A DNA stretch of 64,000 nucleotides, taken from the NCBI GenBank assembly GCA_911728435.2, contig OU452208.1, forward strand, positions 3,782,001-3,846,000, read 5' to 3'. This DNA comes from Apoderus coryli (Eukaryota; Arthropoda; Insecta; Coleoptera; Attelabidae). Below, piece after piece: positions 38,801 through 45,519 of the stretch. A model generated the notes under the pieces. That model did not search any database. It was not told the DNA's origin and was given only the letters and a program-made list of their open reading frames with translations. Made by a program: the position numbers and the translations under genes. Within the stretch, counting starts at the first letter, position 1; the number at the start of each line of letters is the position of its first letter.

Positions 38801-41800
38801 ATTACTGAAATACATACCATTCTTCCTTTACGCATGCAGTTTATCCACCTGCAGCAAGTCGCATTCATGCCTCAATCCTAGGATTGAGTTCGTTAAAACG
38901 TATTCGAAGGCTCCCTGTATGTCCAGGGAGGTTACAAGTAGAACCTCCCTGCTCTTAATATTATCGCAAAGCAAAATCCTTTGGAAACATTGATCACGAG
39001 TGTTTTGGTGTATTAATAAATACTGAACAGGCACACAACCACAGATTCAGATTACAAACACAATATCTTTTATCTCGTACACGCCGACAATGAACTCTAT
39101 ACTGAACAAGGAGTGAACGGAATCTACCTACGTCTATGTGATTATTGACACGTTCTCTCCTATAATGGCAGCATGCGCGACGAGATGCGCATGACGCCTC
39201 GCAACCGGGGATTCGGAATGCTGTTTTTTTTATGCTGTGCAAATAAATGAATTCGAAGAGGCAAATTAAGTGCCGTAGTTCTAAAAATCTTGTAATATTT
39301 CAGGTATGGTTTACCTGTCAATTTCCAAGCAATCCTCATCCATCCGCACAAGAAAACAATGAAACGGTTAAGGGATGTACTAAATCAATTGTATGGCCAT
39401 CTGGATGGCACAGTAGGTCATGGTGGATCTAATATTGATGTAAGTACAATTTGTCTTACTTTCCTAATGATTACTCATCAATTAAGTTAAATAATTCGAT
39501 ATACCGGGTAGAATCTACTAACGAAAATCACTTTTGTCAAAGTTTCGAAAAATGTCTCCTTATGAAATTATGACCATTTTGAATATTGTAATCAGGCAAA
39601 TCTTTCACTTGGAATTATTAATTTAAATCTAGTGATCCTTGATAAAGACAGAATAGTAAATTTCGAATGTCAAACTCTACTTGTCCCATAAATCGTAAAC
39701 TGGAGTGAAAAGTTGATAAAGTGCGATTCATGTATGGCAAGAAGGTACAGTAATCAAGAATATTTAGACATGATTAAACTGCTTGGAGTTTGTAACAATA
39801 ATGCTCGTGCCGCAGAATATTTTCCAACCAGGCGACACCCAGATCGTAAGACAATAAGTGCTATTGAAAATCGTCTTCTTCAAACTGGGTGCATCACGGA
39901 ATATTAATTCAGGTCGCCCTAGAAAACTTAGATGGCAACAGGAATACCAATTCCTTCACGACATTGAACAAGATCCTTCGATGAGCACCAGAATTATGAA
40001 AAGGAATCGTCATCATCCACGTAGCACCATACACAGATTCATGCAAAGAGAAAACCTGCATCATTATCATCTAAAGCCGGTTGTCTGAACGCAAATAAAG
40101 ACTTTTTTAAACAAGTACTGTGGAGTGATGAAGCCCATTTTAACCAGCAGGGAGTGTTCAATCAGGACAACTTGCATTATTGAAATTAAGAAAATCCGCA
40201 CCAAATATAAGCAAGCACGCTGGAGATTGGATTGGTCTGTTGGGAAATAGGTTATAGAACCACAGTTTCTACCTAGGATACCAAACGCCGAAAACTGCCA
40301 ATTTTTGCGATAACATATAACTCTTGTGGAAGATTTTCCGTTAGGACAGCGGCCAAATATACCTGCCCATTATTCTCGAAATGTTCGAGAAATATTAAAT
40401 CGACGTTTTCCCAACCAATGGATCGGTCGTTGAAGACCTATTTCTTCGCCTCCTAGGTCACCGGATCGCAACCCAATAGACTTTTGGCTTTGGGGTTATC
40501 TGAAAAATACGGTTTACCATGTCCTACCCAACAATGAAGATGATGTTATTGTTCGCATTTATGGAGCTTTAGCAAAAATTACAAACCAAACAAAAAGCCG
40601 TGTAGAAAACAGTTTTATTCGTCATTTGCATGCCTGCATGAACAAAATGTCGAGCATTTCGAACACTTGCCTTTGTAAATTTAAATGTTTTTGTTTTATT
40701 ATGTATTTAGTTTAGAAAATTGCTTTAGTTTACTTTTCACAATGGCCATGATGTCATAAGAAGACATTTTTGGAAATTTTGACATGTGATTTTCGTCTTA
40801 TTTTTGGTCGAGATTCTACCCGCAAAGAGTGGGGAATTTTTTTTTGGCACACCCTGTATAGTTGTATTGCTGTTAAGAAGTTTCAGCAAATACATCATGA
40901 TATCAATACCGCTTTAGTATAAAGATAGTAGTAAACGACCCCTCGGTTGGCAGTGAGAGGTGCGGATAAACTTTGATGTGCATATCCCTTGAGAGGAAGC
41001 ATGAATCGTGGCAAGTCGTTTGGAGTGTCAGAATCAGATCACCTTGATTCCAGCATCCGAGACGATGTCATGTGCAGCGTAACCTGCCGTTGATGTACTT
41101 GAGCAGTCCTTTGAGGTGTCGGGGACGTGGTGAATTACGGCCGTAGTATCCGAGACTAGCGCCACTTGGACCTGTGCTATCACAGTGTACTGTACCAGCC
41201 TGCACTAAGCACTGTGTCTGTCGCACCACATATAATAATAAAGCATTTATTGCCCAACAGTTTCCCAATTATAGGACAATACATATAAAATCAATAACTA
41301 TTAAATTAATTAAATACACAAAGAAAACTTACAATACACACGTTTACACTATAAATGTTTACACTATAAATGTTTACACTATAAATGTTTCTGCAGCTAA
41401 CATTTTAAGGTTATATTCTGACGTTGTAAAAATGTCACATCTACCAGAAATCGAATCAAAATTATTGCACATAATATGTACAGGCGATCTCAATAACACA
41501 TTAGTTCTAGCTCTGTCTAAATAAAATGTCGCATTTGATCTAGTATTCAATCTAGGAACTAAAAAATTTCTACTTGATAACAAGGAAGAACAGTCTATCT
41601 TATCTCGCAATAATTTATATAACATTACTAATGAACACTGAATTCTTCTATATTCCAAGCTCTGCATATTAAAACGAGACAGCAACAAACAATGATCGAT
41701 TCCTCTAACAGGATAAACCCCATCTGTTTTAAAAACTAGATACTTTAGAAACCGGCGTTGTATTTTTTCGATCTCCAACTTGTGAGCATTATACTGAGGA

Positions 41801-43981
41801 TACCAGACAATAGACGAGTACTCTAGTTTCGATCTGACATATGTGTTAAACAGAGTAATGAGCACAGAAACACTATCAAAGCCTCTACAGTTACGCATTA
41901 TGAAGCCATACATACGTGACGCCTCAGATGTCACTCTATTGATGTGGTCCAGGAATAAAAATTTGTGATCAAATGTGACACCCAAATCCGTGAACGCATG
42001 ACATCGCTCAAGCTGAATTTCGGAAATGGTGTACGAATAGTCAATAAGCGTAGCCCTTCGCGTGAAACCAATGCATTTGCATTTTTGAATATTGAGAGTC
42101 AATCTATTATGGTCACACCATGTTTGAAGAGCATATAAATCACTCTGCAATCCAATGCAATCCGTTATTGTGTCCACGGAAGCAAAGATTTTCAGGTCGT
42201 TCGCAAAAAACAACCTGCGTTCCAACAGACATTGATCCAGGTCATTGATGAATAGATTAAACAATAATGGACCCAAATTTGAGCCCTGCGGAACCCCTGA
42301 GGTCGCAGAATAAATATTAGATTTAAACCCGTTGTAAAATACATATTGCTTACGGTTTTGTAAATAAGAGTCACACAAAGCTATCAAGTTCGAATGAAAT
42401 CCAAACACATGCAGCTTACTCAGCAAGACACCGTCTTTTGCAAAGTCGGTGTATACAACATCAAGTTGACCTCCACGGTCCAGAGTTTCAGAGATACAGT
42501 GAGAAATGATTGACAGATTAGTGACCGTAGATCTCCCACACATAAAGCCATGCTGGTTGACCGAAATCAAACGCCTAACTTCCGTGTAAATCCGTTCATA
42601 CAAGATAGATTCAAACAGCTTAGAAAAGTTAGATAATAAGGAAATAGGACGATAGTTATTTATATGAGACCTGTCGCCAGACTTAAAGATTGGGACAATT
42701 TTAGATTCCTTCCATAGATCCGGGTAAGTGTTTGTTTTTAGAATTAGGTCGAAAATTGACTTCAGAGGAGTAGCCAACACGGAAATGCAATCTTTGACAA
42801 AGAATGAAGGAACATTATCAGAACCCGAGGTAAATTTGTTCTTAAGGCGTTTGGATGCTGAGAATATGTCAGATAATTCAATTTGACCAACGTGGAAAAC
42901 ATTGGTACTGACAGAGCCACTCGGCGCACAGTACTGAGATGAATCAAGAAAGACGCTGTGAAAGAAAGTAGCGAAGGAGTTAACAATAGCCTGAGGATCA
43001 CATTCAGACTCACCGTCCCACCACATAGTGTTTGGGATACGGCAAGTTCCAGACTTGTTATGAAAATATGACCAAAAACTCATATTCAAGTTAACAGAGA
43101 CTTCAGAACATCGAAAGTTGCTCTTACCTCGGCAGTATTCTCGCGGCGAACGCAAATATCGGTGTTGAAATTGAGCATCGTATAAAATGGGCAAACGAAT
43201 CTTTTGATCATCTTAGGACGAGAATCTTCGATAATCATAACATTGAGGCTCGAACTAACTTTGCGAGTGTATAATGCTATTGTAGTCTACCCTTACGTAT
43301 TGTGAGTCTTCGACCACTTATCGGAGGCATTTAAAAACCCTAGAAAAGTACCATCAACGATGTCTCACGAAATTAGGGAGGGCAGCAAAAGAGATACAAG
43401 GATGTTCTTAAGACCAACATAAAGAAGTGTGGCTTAGATGTGAAGAACAACTGGGAGCAGATCGCGAACGAGTGACCGAGATGGAGGCATATTATTTAGG
43501 ACGGCGCCGGCGCTCAAGTTGTTGAAGAACAGCGTCGACGACATGAGGATACGAAGAGACAGCATGGAAGGGAGAGAGAACGCATAGCCGCAAAGCACCT
43601 ACAACAGCCGGTAAATGCTGGCGATTCGGTGTGTCAATTTTGTGATAAACTTTGCTGCTCGAAAGTCTTTAACCATTTTAGGGTTCACAACAAATACCTG
43701 AGTTGAAGTAATTCATACTCGTTAGCGAGTGAATGCTGATGGGTGATGACTATTTAAAAGTAATTGATTTAGGCCCGCTTCTCATGGCTACTTTTTACAA
43801 GTATTATTATCTTAATGTAGAAGATTATTTAGAAATTTAAAGCAGTAATTTGCATAATTAATTTAATTTTTATATTTTTCAGAATGTTGACATTCCCGGT
43901 TTAGGCTTCGGTCAGTCCGAATACTACCCATACGTGTACTATAGAATAAACATTGATATGATTGACACACAAAAAGTTTAA
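2678..43981 (+). CDS. Vha44: V-type proton ATPase subunit C (gene span, 7 constitutive exons, 5' end outside window)
   Basis: Subunit C joins the cytosolic V1 sector (ATP hydrolysis) to the membrane Vo sector, and its release uncouples the pump. Seen: exons 2678-2831, 34130-34316, 35026-35124, 36283-36538, 37036-37133, 39304-39439 and 43883-43981, all with GT-AG borders and matching phases (1, 2, 2, 0, 2, 0). They total 1029 bp, i.e. 342 residues plus a stop. Family hallmarks read through the joins: [107 protein letters not shown] and [10 protein letters not shown]. The animal protein is about 382-390 residues, so only about 45 N-terminal residues are missing, left of the window. All introns are filled with transposon debris, yet no exon is damaged, so the gene is functional. 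A possible alternative exon lies at 16311-16892. Confidence 0.96.
3312..4948 (-). mobile_element. Tc1-like element with TA target duplication
   Basis: Inverted ends start CACTATTGGACAAAAGTAGA and are nearly perfect over about 28 bp, flanked by TA at 3310-3311 and 4949-4950. Related internal copies of the end sequence occur near 3514 and 4720, giving the double-ended TIRs common in Tc1-like elements. It carries a decayed transposase on the - strand. Confidence 0.85.
3918..4615 (-). pseudogene. Tc1-like transposase remnant
   Basis: The - strand reading starts at 4615 with [20 protein letters not shown], immediately followed by a stop. It continues with the second helix-turn-helix segment [20 protein letters not shown], then after a frameshift [20 protein letters not shown] (the DDE start, where FSDET reads FSGET, so the first Asp is lost) and [20 protein letters not shown]. 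It ends before the QDN-P-H and NP-EN motifs. Domain order is that of Tc1 transposases (~340 residues), but it is truncated, frameshifted and lacks all three catalytic residues. Confidence 0.85.
5540..7806. mobile_element. Inverted-repeat element with ~110-bp arms
   Basis: 5540-5640 and 7690-7806 are inverted copies of each other, starting TTTATGTTTAGCAATTTTGT and ending in the A-rich GGGGTTGCAATTTGAAAC. No transposase is recognisable inside. The interior holds a MITE end near 5780 (ACAGGATGTTAGTAAATAAG) and repeat 6890-7195. Confidence 0.55.
6890..7195 (+). repeat. Dispersed ~300-bp repeat, copy 1
   Basis: Near-identical to 23420-23755, same strand. It starts TTATTTATTATACAAGGGAA and contains a short inverted repeat around TTTTTTTCCCGTGTATGATA. 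Copy 1 lacks about 45 bp present in copy 2. Copy 2 lies next to the Crypton-like recombinase, so this may be non-coding sequence of that element. Confidence 0.7.
8265..10089. mobile_element. Nested TA-flanked element with ~260-bp TIRs
   Basis: Starts CAGGGTATTCCACTTAAGAT and ends in the inverted form CTTAAGTGGGACACCCTG. Arms 8265-8560 and 9832-10089 correspond along their length (for example ACTCGAGTCTTTGTCAT and its complement). TA is duplicated at both ends. The middle (about 8920-9680) resembles parts of the 26868-30902 element. No transposase. Confidence 0.65.
9439..9496. repeat. Hairpin with 27-bp arms
   Basis: Arms 9439-9465 and 9470-9496 with a TTTT loop and one mismatch. The stem includes ACGTCTACTCCAC. 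It is probably a local inverted duplication inside the nested MITE. Confidence 0.85.
10116..10372 (+). repeat. Partial copy of the 20705-21812 element
   Basis: Matches 21575-21800 in the same direction (CCCTATTTCTAGCAACA, TCACCTTGTATCTTGAAAAC-like and GAAATCACCCC-TTAAATATTG). It lies inside the right arm region of the outer MITE. Confidence 0.65.
10890..12657 (-). mobile_element. Mariner-type element with ~390-bp TIRs, right end truncated
   Basis: The left TIR starts CAGGGTGTCCGGAAAAAGGA after TA. The arm 10890-11290 is matched by 12235-12657 inverted, including GGGATGTTCAGTACCCATTG/CAATGGGTACTGAACATCCC. The right arm stops about 18 bp short of the terminus where the LINE fragment begins. 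A decayed DD41D-type transposase is inside. Confidence 0.7.
11522..11990 (-). pseudogene. DD41D mariner-type transposase remnant (copy A)
   Basis: The - strand pieces [20 protein letters not shown] then [20 protein letters not shown] match the NVWCGI--GPLFIPGNLTGEVYL segment of the intact copy at 58251-59324. [19 protein letters not shown] matches its third-Asp region (SPLDFFLWG). The QQDGAPPHY block (second Asp) is deleted or scrambled. Two frames are involved. Non-functional. Confidence 0.75.
12657..13264 (-). pseudogene. LINE endonuclease (APE-type) fragment
   Basis: The - strand reading has [10 protein letters not shown] (normally GDFN, second metal-site motif), the segment [20 protein letters not shown], and [12 protein letters not shown] (the SDH catalytic motif). 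The order and spacing are those of the C-terminal half of the APE endonuclease of Jockey/CR1-like LINEs. The reverse transcriptase is absent. It is joined abruptly to the truncated end of a mariner-type TIR. Confidence 0.8.
13925..14300 (+). repeat. Dispersed repeat with GTACTTTCCCGTACAGGGAA end, copy 1
   Basis: An inverted, diverged copy is at 56290-56610. Shared blocks include TTGGTATATGAG, GTATTCTTCCACAATAGCGC-like sequence and AGGGGTCGAGT. Short palindromic start; no coding sequence seen. The second copy is followed by a tRNA-like sequence. Confidence 0.65.
15121..15735 (-). pseudogene. DD41D mariner-type transposase, C-terminal 204 codons (copy B)
   Basis: One open frame: WTDEASF (first Asp), the [20 protein letters not shown] segment, [10 protein letters not shown] (second Asp), [20 protein letters not shown], then CLDFYLWG (third Asp). 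There are 41 residues between the second and third catalytic Asp. The N-terminal helix-turn-helix half is missing (the reading upstream of 15735 has a stop), so it cannot encode a working enzyme alone. The catalytic domain itself is strikingly well preserved. Confidence 0.88.
16311..16892 (+). CDS. Vha44: Putative alternative (cassette) exon of Vha44, 194 codons
   Basis: Seen: an open, GC-richer segment with acceptor gtcctttcag ending at 16310 and donor gtcagt from 16893. It begins and ends in phase 1, exactly matching the phase-1 junction between Vha44 exons 2678-2831 and 34130-34316, so it can be included or skipped in frame. The product is low-complexity: Pro/Thr/Ser runs, a ten-Thr tract, a basic AT-hook-like KRNRRGRPP, Cys-rich stretches, His clusters, then Asp/Glu/Ser-rich sequence. 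It has no transposase or RT motif and no TIR. Known: Drosophila Vha44 has a long isoform with a low-complexity insertion at about this point of the protein. Inference: this is the homologous regulated exon. An in-frame ATG at 16295, just upstream of the acceptor, also allows an alternative first exon starting MSVLSETPP. It is flanked by mariner debris and a MITE carrying a Transib. Confidence 0.65.
17323..17361 (+). repeat. Transib 1 left end (RSS-like heptamer)
   Basis: CACAGTG, a 23-bp spacer, then TCATAAATA. The nonamer resemblance is weak at this end. Confidence 0.7.
17983..19830 (+). pseudogene. Transib transposase remnant (RAG1 core-related)
   Basis: Transib transposases are the relatives of RAG1. 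Seen in order: an N-terminal module with GRPQNPDF and [20 protein letters not shown] (18300-18450); after a frameshift near 18590 the core from 18787, [30 protein letters not shown] with the first catalytic Asp (about 19018); MIDGKMCN with the second Asp (about 19333); the [12 protein letters not shown] zinc Cys pair; SPLHAWI; then a break at 19497. About 60-70 residues usually present are missing before [20 protein letters not shown], the zinc His pair HKLLLH, and GELSEEAQE carrying the catalytic Glu. A last frameshift near 19790 leads to [14 protein letters not shown] and E are all present, but the gene is broken at least three times. Confidence 0.92.
20189..20227 (-). repeat. Transib 1 right end (RSS23-like)
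   Basis: On the - strand: CACAGTG, 23-bp spacer, ACAAAATTA. The canonical V(D)J signal is CACAGTG, 12 or 23 bp, ACAAAAACC; six of nine nonamer bases agree. Confidence 0.8.
20705..21812. mobile_element. TA-flanked MITE with ~190-bp TIRs
   Basis: Starts CAGGATGTTTAAAAAAGACG (TA at 20703-20704) and ends with the inverted form GACGC-like before TA at 21813-21814. Arms about 20705-20890 and 21600-21812 are inverted copies (for example TCACCTTGTATCTTGAAAAC). A LINE fragment lies inside. Confidence 0.7.
20903..21340 (-). pseudogene. LINE reverse-transcriptase fragment
   Basis: The - strand reading [14 protein letters not shown] precedes [20 protein letters not shown], the conserved palm-entry segment (RPI--LP--SK--E) of LINE reverse transcriptases. 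It breaks off after that. Too short to place in a clade. Confidence 0.7.
21830..22480. other. AT-rich stretch, no gene seen
   Basis: Poly-T tracts and AT-rich sequence between a MITE and the Crypton-like remnant. The C-terminal HxxR...Y part of the recombinase is expected around here but is not recognisable. Confidence 0.4.
22482..23244 (-). pseudogene. Crypton-like tyrosine recombinase remnant with an intron
   Basis: The - strand starts at 23244, [20 protein letters not shown], with a SAM-like/core-binding reading [20 protein letters not shown] and [12 protein letters not shown] small deletion or frameshift near 22978 is followed by [20 protein letters not shown] and [21 protein letters not shown] ~70-bp GT-AG intron (about 22772-22841) then leads to [20 protein letters not shown] with the first catalytic Arg (GACRSNEL), and [14 protein letters not shown] with the Lys beta-strand. 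The reading ends at GINKYF. Known: insect Crypton elements and genes derived from them encode this domain. The HxxR and Tyr half is missing, so it is inactive or incomplete. Confidence 0.75.
23420..23755 (+). repeat. Dispersed ~300-bp repeat, copy 2
   Basis: Near-identical to 6890-7195 in the same direction, with an extra block (GAGGTTGTGTTGTCTCCCGA) restoring an inverted repeat around the GAGCTAAAATCTAA motif. Further GGGAAAAAAGTAC/TTTTTTCCCG motifs continue to 23890. Confidence 0.75.
24083..24121 (+). repeat. Transib 2 left end (RSS23-like)
   Basis: CACAGTG, a 23-bp spacer, then ACAAAATTA: the same nonamer and spacing as the right end of Transib 1. Confidence 0.85.
24638..25716 (-). pseudogene. 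Transib-type transposase N-terminal module with intron, no catalytic core
   Basis: Exon 25716-25695 encodes MMESSLS and has donor gtaagt. Exon 2 begins at 25137 after tttttttatag and joins in frame: [20 protein letters not shown], then [20 protein letters not shown], a [23 protein letters not shown], a TGA, then [20 protein letters not shown] and [20 protein letters not shown] to a stop at 24638. The GRP-x-x-F...RTK-RK...LR...FA---L pattern aligns with GRPQNPDF...RTKKRR...[14 protein letters not shown] of Transib 1, which supports the assignment. Two in-frame stops make it a pseudogene. Confidence 0.75.
25949..25987 (-). repeat. Transib 2 right end (RSS23-like)
   Basis: On the - strand: CACAGTG, a 23-bp spacer, then CCAAAATTC, an A-rich nonamer matching the other end at seven of nine positions. 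Confidence 0.8.
25993..26867. other. AT-rich intronic stretch, no gene seen
   Basis: Homopolymer-rich sequence without coding signal or clear repeat boundaries. Confidence 0.4.
26868..30902. mobile_element. ~4-kb element with short inverted ends (TGGTCGCGTTCATCA)
   Basis: The left end TAATAATGGTCGCGTTCATC (26870 region) is inverted at 30878-30902 (GATGAACGCGACTATTAT). The next ~150 bp also correspond loosely (CAGTGCCAGAGAACAAC near 27056 against GTTGTTCTCTGCCAGTGC near 30685). Interior blocks (27635-27740 and 29455-29640) recur at 9000-9130 and 9240-9560, inside the 8265-10089 element. No transposase found; the interior is AT-rich with a 95-bp inverted duplication. Confidence 0.5.
28216..28856. 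repeat. 95-bp inverted duplication with 451-bp spacer
   Basis: 28216-28310 and 28762-28856 are inverted copies with one mismatch. Each arm carries CTGAGGATGACAATAAAGAT followed by TGTCGAAACG. Confidence 0.9.
31134..31390. repeat. Inverted repeat with ~75-bp arms
   Basis: 31134-31208 and about 31315-31390 are inverted copies (CGTCGGCCTAATTTTAAAAC against GTTTTAAAATTAGGCCGACG), separated by about 105 bp. Confidence 0.85.
32520..32850 (-). pseudogene. LINE 3' end with (TTTA)n tail
   Basis: The - strand reads [39 protein letters not shown] and [10 protein letters not shown] before a stop, the usual C-terminus of Jockey/CR1-like LINE polyproteins. It is followed by a short 3' UTR and a tetranucleotide repeat tail at 32517-32540. 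Confidence 0.65.
34130..34316 (+). CDS. Vha44: Vha44 exon ([12 protein letters not shown]...)
   Basis: Acceptor ctcttatag ends at 34129; donor gttagt starts at 34317. It encodes [20 protein letters not shown] through [15 protein letters not shown], the conserved first head/neck region of subunit C. The first codon is completed by one base from the preceding exon, giving Thr when the 16311-16892 segment is skipped and Ala when it is included. Confidence 0.96.
34901..34977. repeat. Hairpin with 35-bp arms
   Basis: 34901-34935 and 34943-34977 pair with three mismatches around a 7-base loop (GACACAGTTAAAAATGATAC against GTATCATTCTTAACTGTGTC). It lies in a small Vha44 intron. Confidence 0.9.
35026..35124 (+). 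CDS. Vha44: Vha44 exon ([14 protein letters not shown]...)
   Basis: Acceptor ctatttcag ends at 35025; donor gtaagt starts at 35125. It encodes [20 protein letters not shown] through TLLVIVPK, 33 codons, phase 2 on both sides. The preceding 0.7-kb intron carries a 35-bp-arm hairpin and the following one a BEL/Pao protease remnant. Confidence 0.96.
35146..35430 (+). pseudogene. BEL/Pao retrotransposon protease fragment
   Basis: The + strand reading [20 protein letters not shown] then [20 protein letters not shown] resembles the aspartic protease of BEL/Pao polyproteins (A-L-x-D-x-x-S-T motif). A stop lies upstream and the rest is missing. It is followed at 35435 by the 3' tail GTTGGGCAATAAAGC of the LINE family at 41250-43194. 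Confidence 0.65.
35887..36178. repeat. Short palindromes GTGCGGAAA...TTTCCGCAC
   Basis: Palindromes at 35887-35912, 36125-36149 (imperfect) and 36153-36178 frame a ~290-bp block, a hairpin-ended MITE-like repeat in a Vha44 intron. Confidence 0.6.
36283..36538 (+). CDS. Vha44: Vha44 exon ([20 protein letters not shown]...)
   Basis: Acceptor attattctag ends at 36282; donor gtaagt starts at 36539. It encodes 85 codons: [20 protein letters not shown], the VVPRSS segment, [20 protein letters not shown] and the end LVTDKKKQF. The intron after it is phase 0. In other C subunits this region forms the upper head. Confidence 0.96.
37036..37133 (+). CDS. Vha44: Vha44 exon ([13 protein letters not shown]...)
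   Basis: Acceptor ttttttag ends at 37035; donor gtaagt starts at 37134. It encodes [20 protein letters not shown] followed by [13 protein letters not shown], among the most conserved segments of the family. Confidence 0.96.
37346..39010 (-). pseudogene. LINE remnant: reverse transcriptase plus RNase H (I/LOA/R1-like)
   Basis: On the - strand, from high to low coordinates: [11 protein letters not shown] (RT motif A), [20 protein letters not shown] (motif B), [10 protein letters not shown] (motif C, both Asp kept), VTYLGVILD, the RT C-terminal [13 protein letters not shown], then RNase H with [27 protein letters not shown] and [17 protein letters not shown] (all four DEDD-type positions visible). 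Frameshifts near 38890, 38390 and 37940 break it. A RNase H after the RT is typical of the I, LOA and some R1 clades. It is 5' truncated at about 39010, inside a Vha44 intron. Confidence 0.85.
39304..39439 (+). CDS. Vha44: Vha44 exon ([14 protein letters not shown]...)
   Basis: Acceptor atatttcag ends at 39303; donor gtaagt starts at 39440. It encodes [34 protein letters not shown] and a Gly-rich linker ending SNID. The 2.2-kb intron before it is almost entirely a LINE remnant on the opposite strand. Confidence 0.96.
39504..40856 (+). mobile_element. DD41D mariner-type element C (decayed)
   Basis: Left GGGTAGAATCT...GAAAATCACTTTTGTCAAAG and right (inverted) GGGTAGAATCTCGACC...GAAAATCACATGTCAAAATT correspond. 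The right terminus CACACCCTG is followed by TA at 40857-40858; the left terminus is shortened. A transposase remnant is inside. Confidence 0.7.
39713..40680 (+). pseudogene. DD41D mariner-type transposase remnant (copy C)
   Basis: Starts [20 protein letters not shown] and [20 protein letters not shown] (first helix-turn-helix). After a frameshift near 39895 it reads [20 protein letters not shown], then [15 protein letters not shown] (first Asp), a decayed middle, and [20 protein letters not shown] (third Asp) near 40440-40520. Several stops. It represents a different lineage from the intact copy at 58251. Confidence 0.85.
41250..43194 (-). mobile_element. LINE (Jockey/CR1-like), 5' truncated, 606-codon RT frame with mutated active site
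   Basis: One long frame, 43194 to 41374 on the - strand: RT motifs [22 protein letters not shown] (motif A, residue ~250) directly followed by DGVLLSKL where about six residues incl. the usual F-D are deleted, [14 protein letters not shown] (motif B), and FANDLKIF at residues 330-337 where motif C should be FADD. The C-terminal part ends MLAAETFIV. The 3' UTR ends at the CTGTTGGGCAATAAATGC tail (about 41250). The endonuclease is missing. A relative with intact FADD lies at 62430-63735. The long open frame suggests recent loss, but the polymerase is dead as written. Confidence 0.88.
41342..41386. repeat. Three tandem copies of a 15-bp unit
   Basis: GTTTACACTATAAAT three times exactly, at the very 3' coding end/3' UTR of the LINE. 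Confidence 0.95.
43390..43707 (+). pseudogene. LINE C-terminus with C2H2-like finger (RTE/CR1 type)
   Basis: The + strand reads [27 protein letters not shown], a stop, PRWR; then an Arg-rich stretch and [20 protein letters not shown] (C-x2-C-x10-H-x3-H) with a stop at 43705-43707. This order (RYKD-LK, W---A-DR--WR, Arg-rich, Cys/His finger) is the usual polyprotein end of a common animal LINE group. The RT is absent. Confidence 0.7.
43883..43981 (+). CDS. Vha44: Vha44 last coding exon with stop codon
   Basis: Acceptor tatttttcag ends at 43882. It encodes [20 protein letters not shown] then [12 protein letters not shown] and TAA at 43979-43981. The C-terminal pattern (D-I-P-G-L, YYPYVYY-I) is the usual end of subunit C. 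Confidence 0.96.
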   Translation, partial: NVDIPGLGFGQSEYYPYVYYRINIDMIDTQKV

Positions 43982-45430
43982 TCTGTTTAGTTAACTTTGA
44001 TTTCGTCTATTTCCATTATTTGTTAAATATATTATTTTTTGTTCTTCGTTTGTAAAACTATATAAGATTATAATATATAGTAGATACACATGTAGGTTTT
44101 AAAATCACTACCAAACACTCTATGAAAGTATATTTTTCCATTTATATAAAATGAGAAAACTCTTCATTAACTGTTTATTTTATTTGCATTTTGTTTATTT
44201 TTATTTGTATATATAATTAATTATATACATACATTATTTACTCATAGTTGTTTTTTCCATTATTTAATAATTTTATTGTGACTTTTACATCATAGGGAGA
44301 AGGATCATGTTAATCGTACTGTCAACAGTAAAAACTCAATATTTGTATGTCAATAATGTCAAAATTTTGACAGAACAAATGTCAGTATTACATGCGTACC
44401 TGTAGGCGTTATCCTTTTACAAATTCATATCAGCTGGCCTGACCGCTCACCTGACGGCAAACTATAAATTATCATTGACAATAAAACATTTTGAGGTTAA
44501 TTTCTCAGTTAACTGTCCATATTTTGCGTTGAAGGATAACGTCTATTATTGGCAGATAAGATCTAGATAATATTGAATTCCTTTTTTCAACTCTGCTCAT
44601 CTGAACATGATCACCTTCCACTCACTTACATATTGCTAGTGAAAACATACCTCCTTTTGTAAACCAAACGCGCGATAAAGTTAGGTGAGTGAAAACATTT
44701 GATATTTGGCATTGAAAGAAATGCTGTACTATAACTTATCTGATCAGTTGTGTATGGCTTTGGGAATCGTCGTGTACTGAATAACTAGCTTGTGTGTTCG
44801 ATATTCATCTTGTCGAATTTATGCTCAACGTTTCGCTAACAGGAGAAGACTTCATCTTTAGAAGTTAACGTTTATGACAAAACACGACTTAATTTCGAGA
44901 GTTTCTTAAATTTTAATTTTTCTTATGTGTCTCTAGCATAACATTTTAAGCAGTCGAGGATTTGGGAGTGTTGCTGTGCTTTCTTTACGAGTTGACGTTA
45001 AAATCCAATAATAATATTTATACAAATCATTCAGTATTACATCAGAGTCCGGAATTCCTGTCAATGTTGGTCATTGCCATTCTGCAGTATTTTTAGTATG
45101 GTATAAGTTGGTTATATTCTATCTTTGTAAATCACATGTACTTCTGCATTTTAATTGTTGTTCTTTAACATAAAGTTGTCTTAGAAGATCGAAAGTTTTA
45201 GGCTATGGCTGGCTAGACAACTCCTTGTAAATCTGAGATTCCTTGATATCAGTATGACAAAAATGACAACCAACACAAAGGTGTTTTTCTACGACTTATG
45301 ACTGAAAATGTAGTACATTGTAGTGCGGCTATTCATTTAATATTCAAAAATGCACGGGTAAATTTCCTGGTAATGACAAAAGTAGCATCGCTTATGAAAA
45401 ATCACCCTAGCAACGCCGACAATACAAACA
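43982..45430 (+). other. Vha44 3' UTR and intergenic DNA
   Basis: AT-rich, without a recognisable coding segment. Candidate polyadenylation signal AATAAA near 44480. One copy of the CGAAACG/GATGA motif (opposite strand) is at 44826-44858. I cannot fix the transcript end. Confidence 0.4.
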
Positions 45431-45519
45431 AACCAAATTGCCAAGTTTAAATTATTTCGCTAATTTCGAAGCTTTCAAAGCTATTTATATAATGAAAACC
45501 AGTGATTCTTCTTATTCAG

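Noticed and set aside
41342..41386. Tandem 15-bp repeats as a CRISPR-like array
   Set aside because: Units are directly adjacent with no spacers and lie in a LINE 3' end of a eukaryotic genome.
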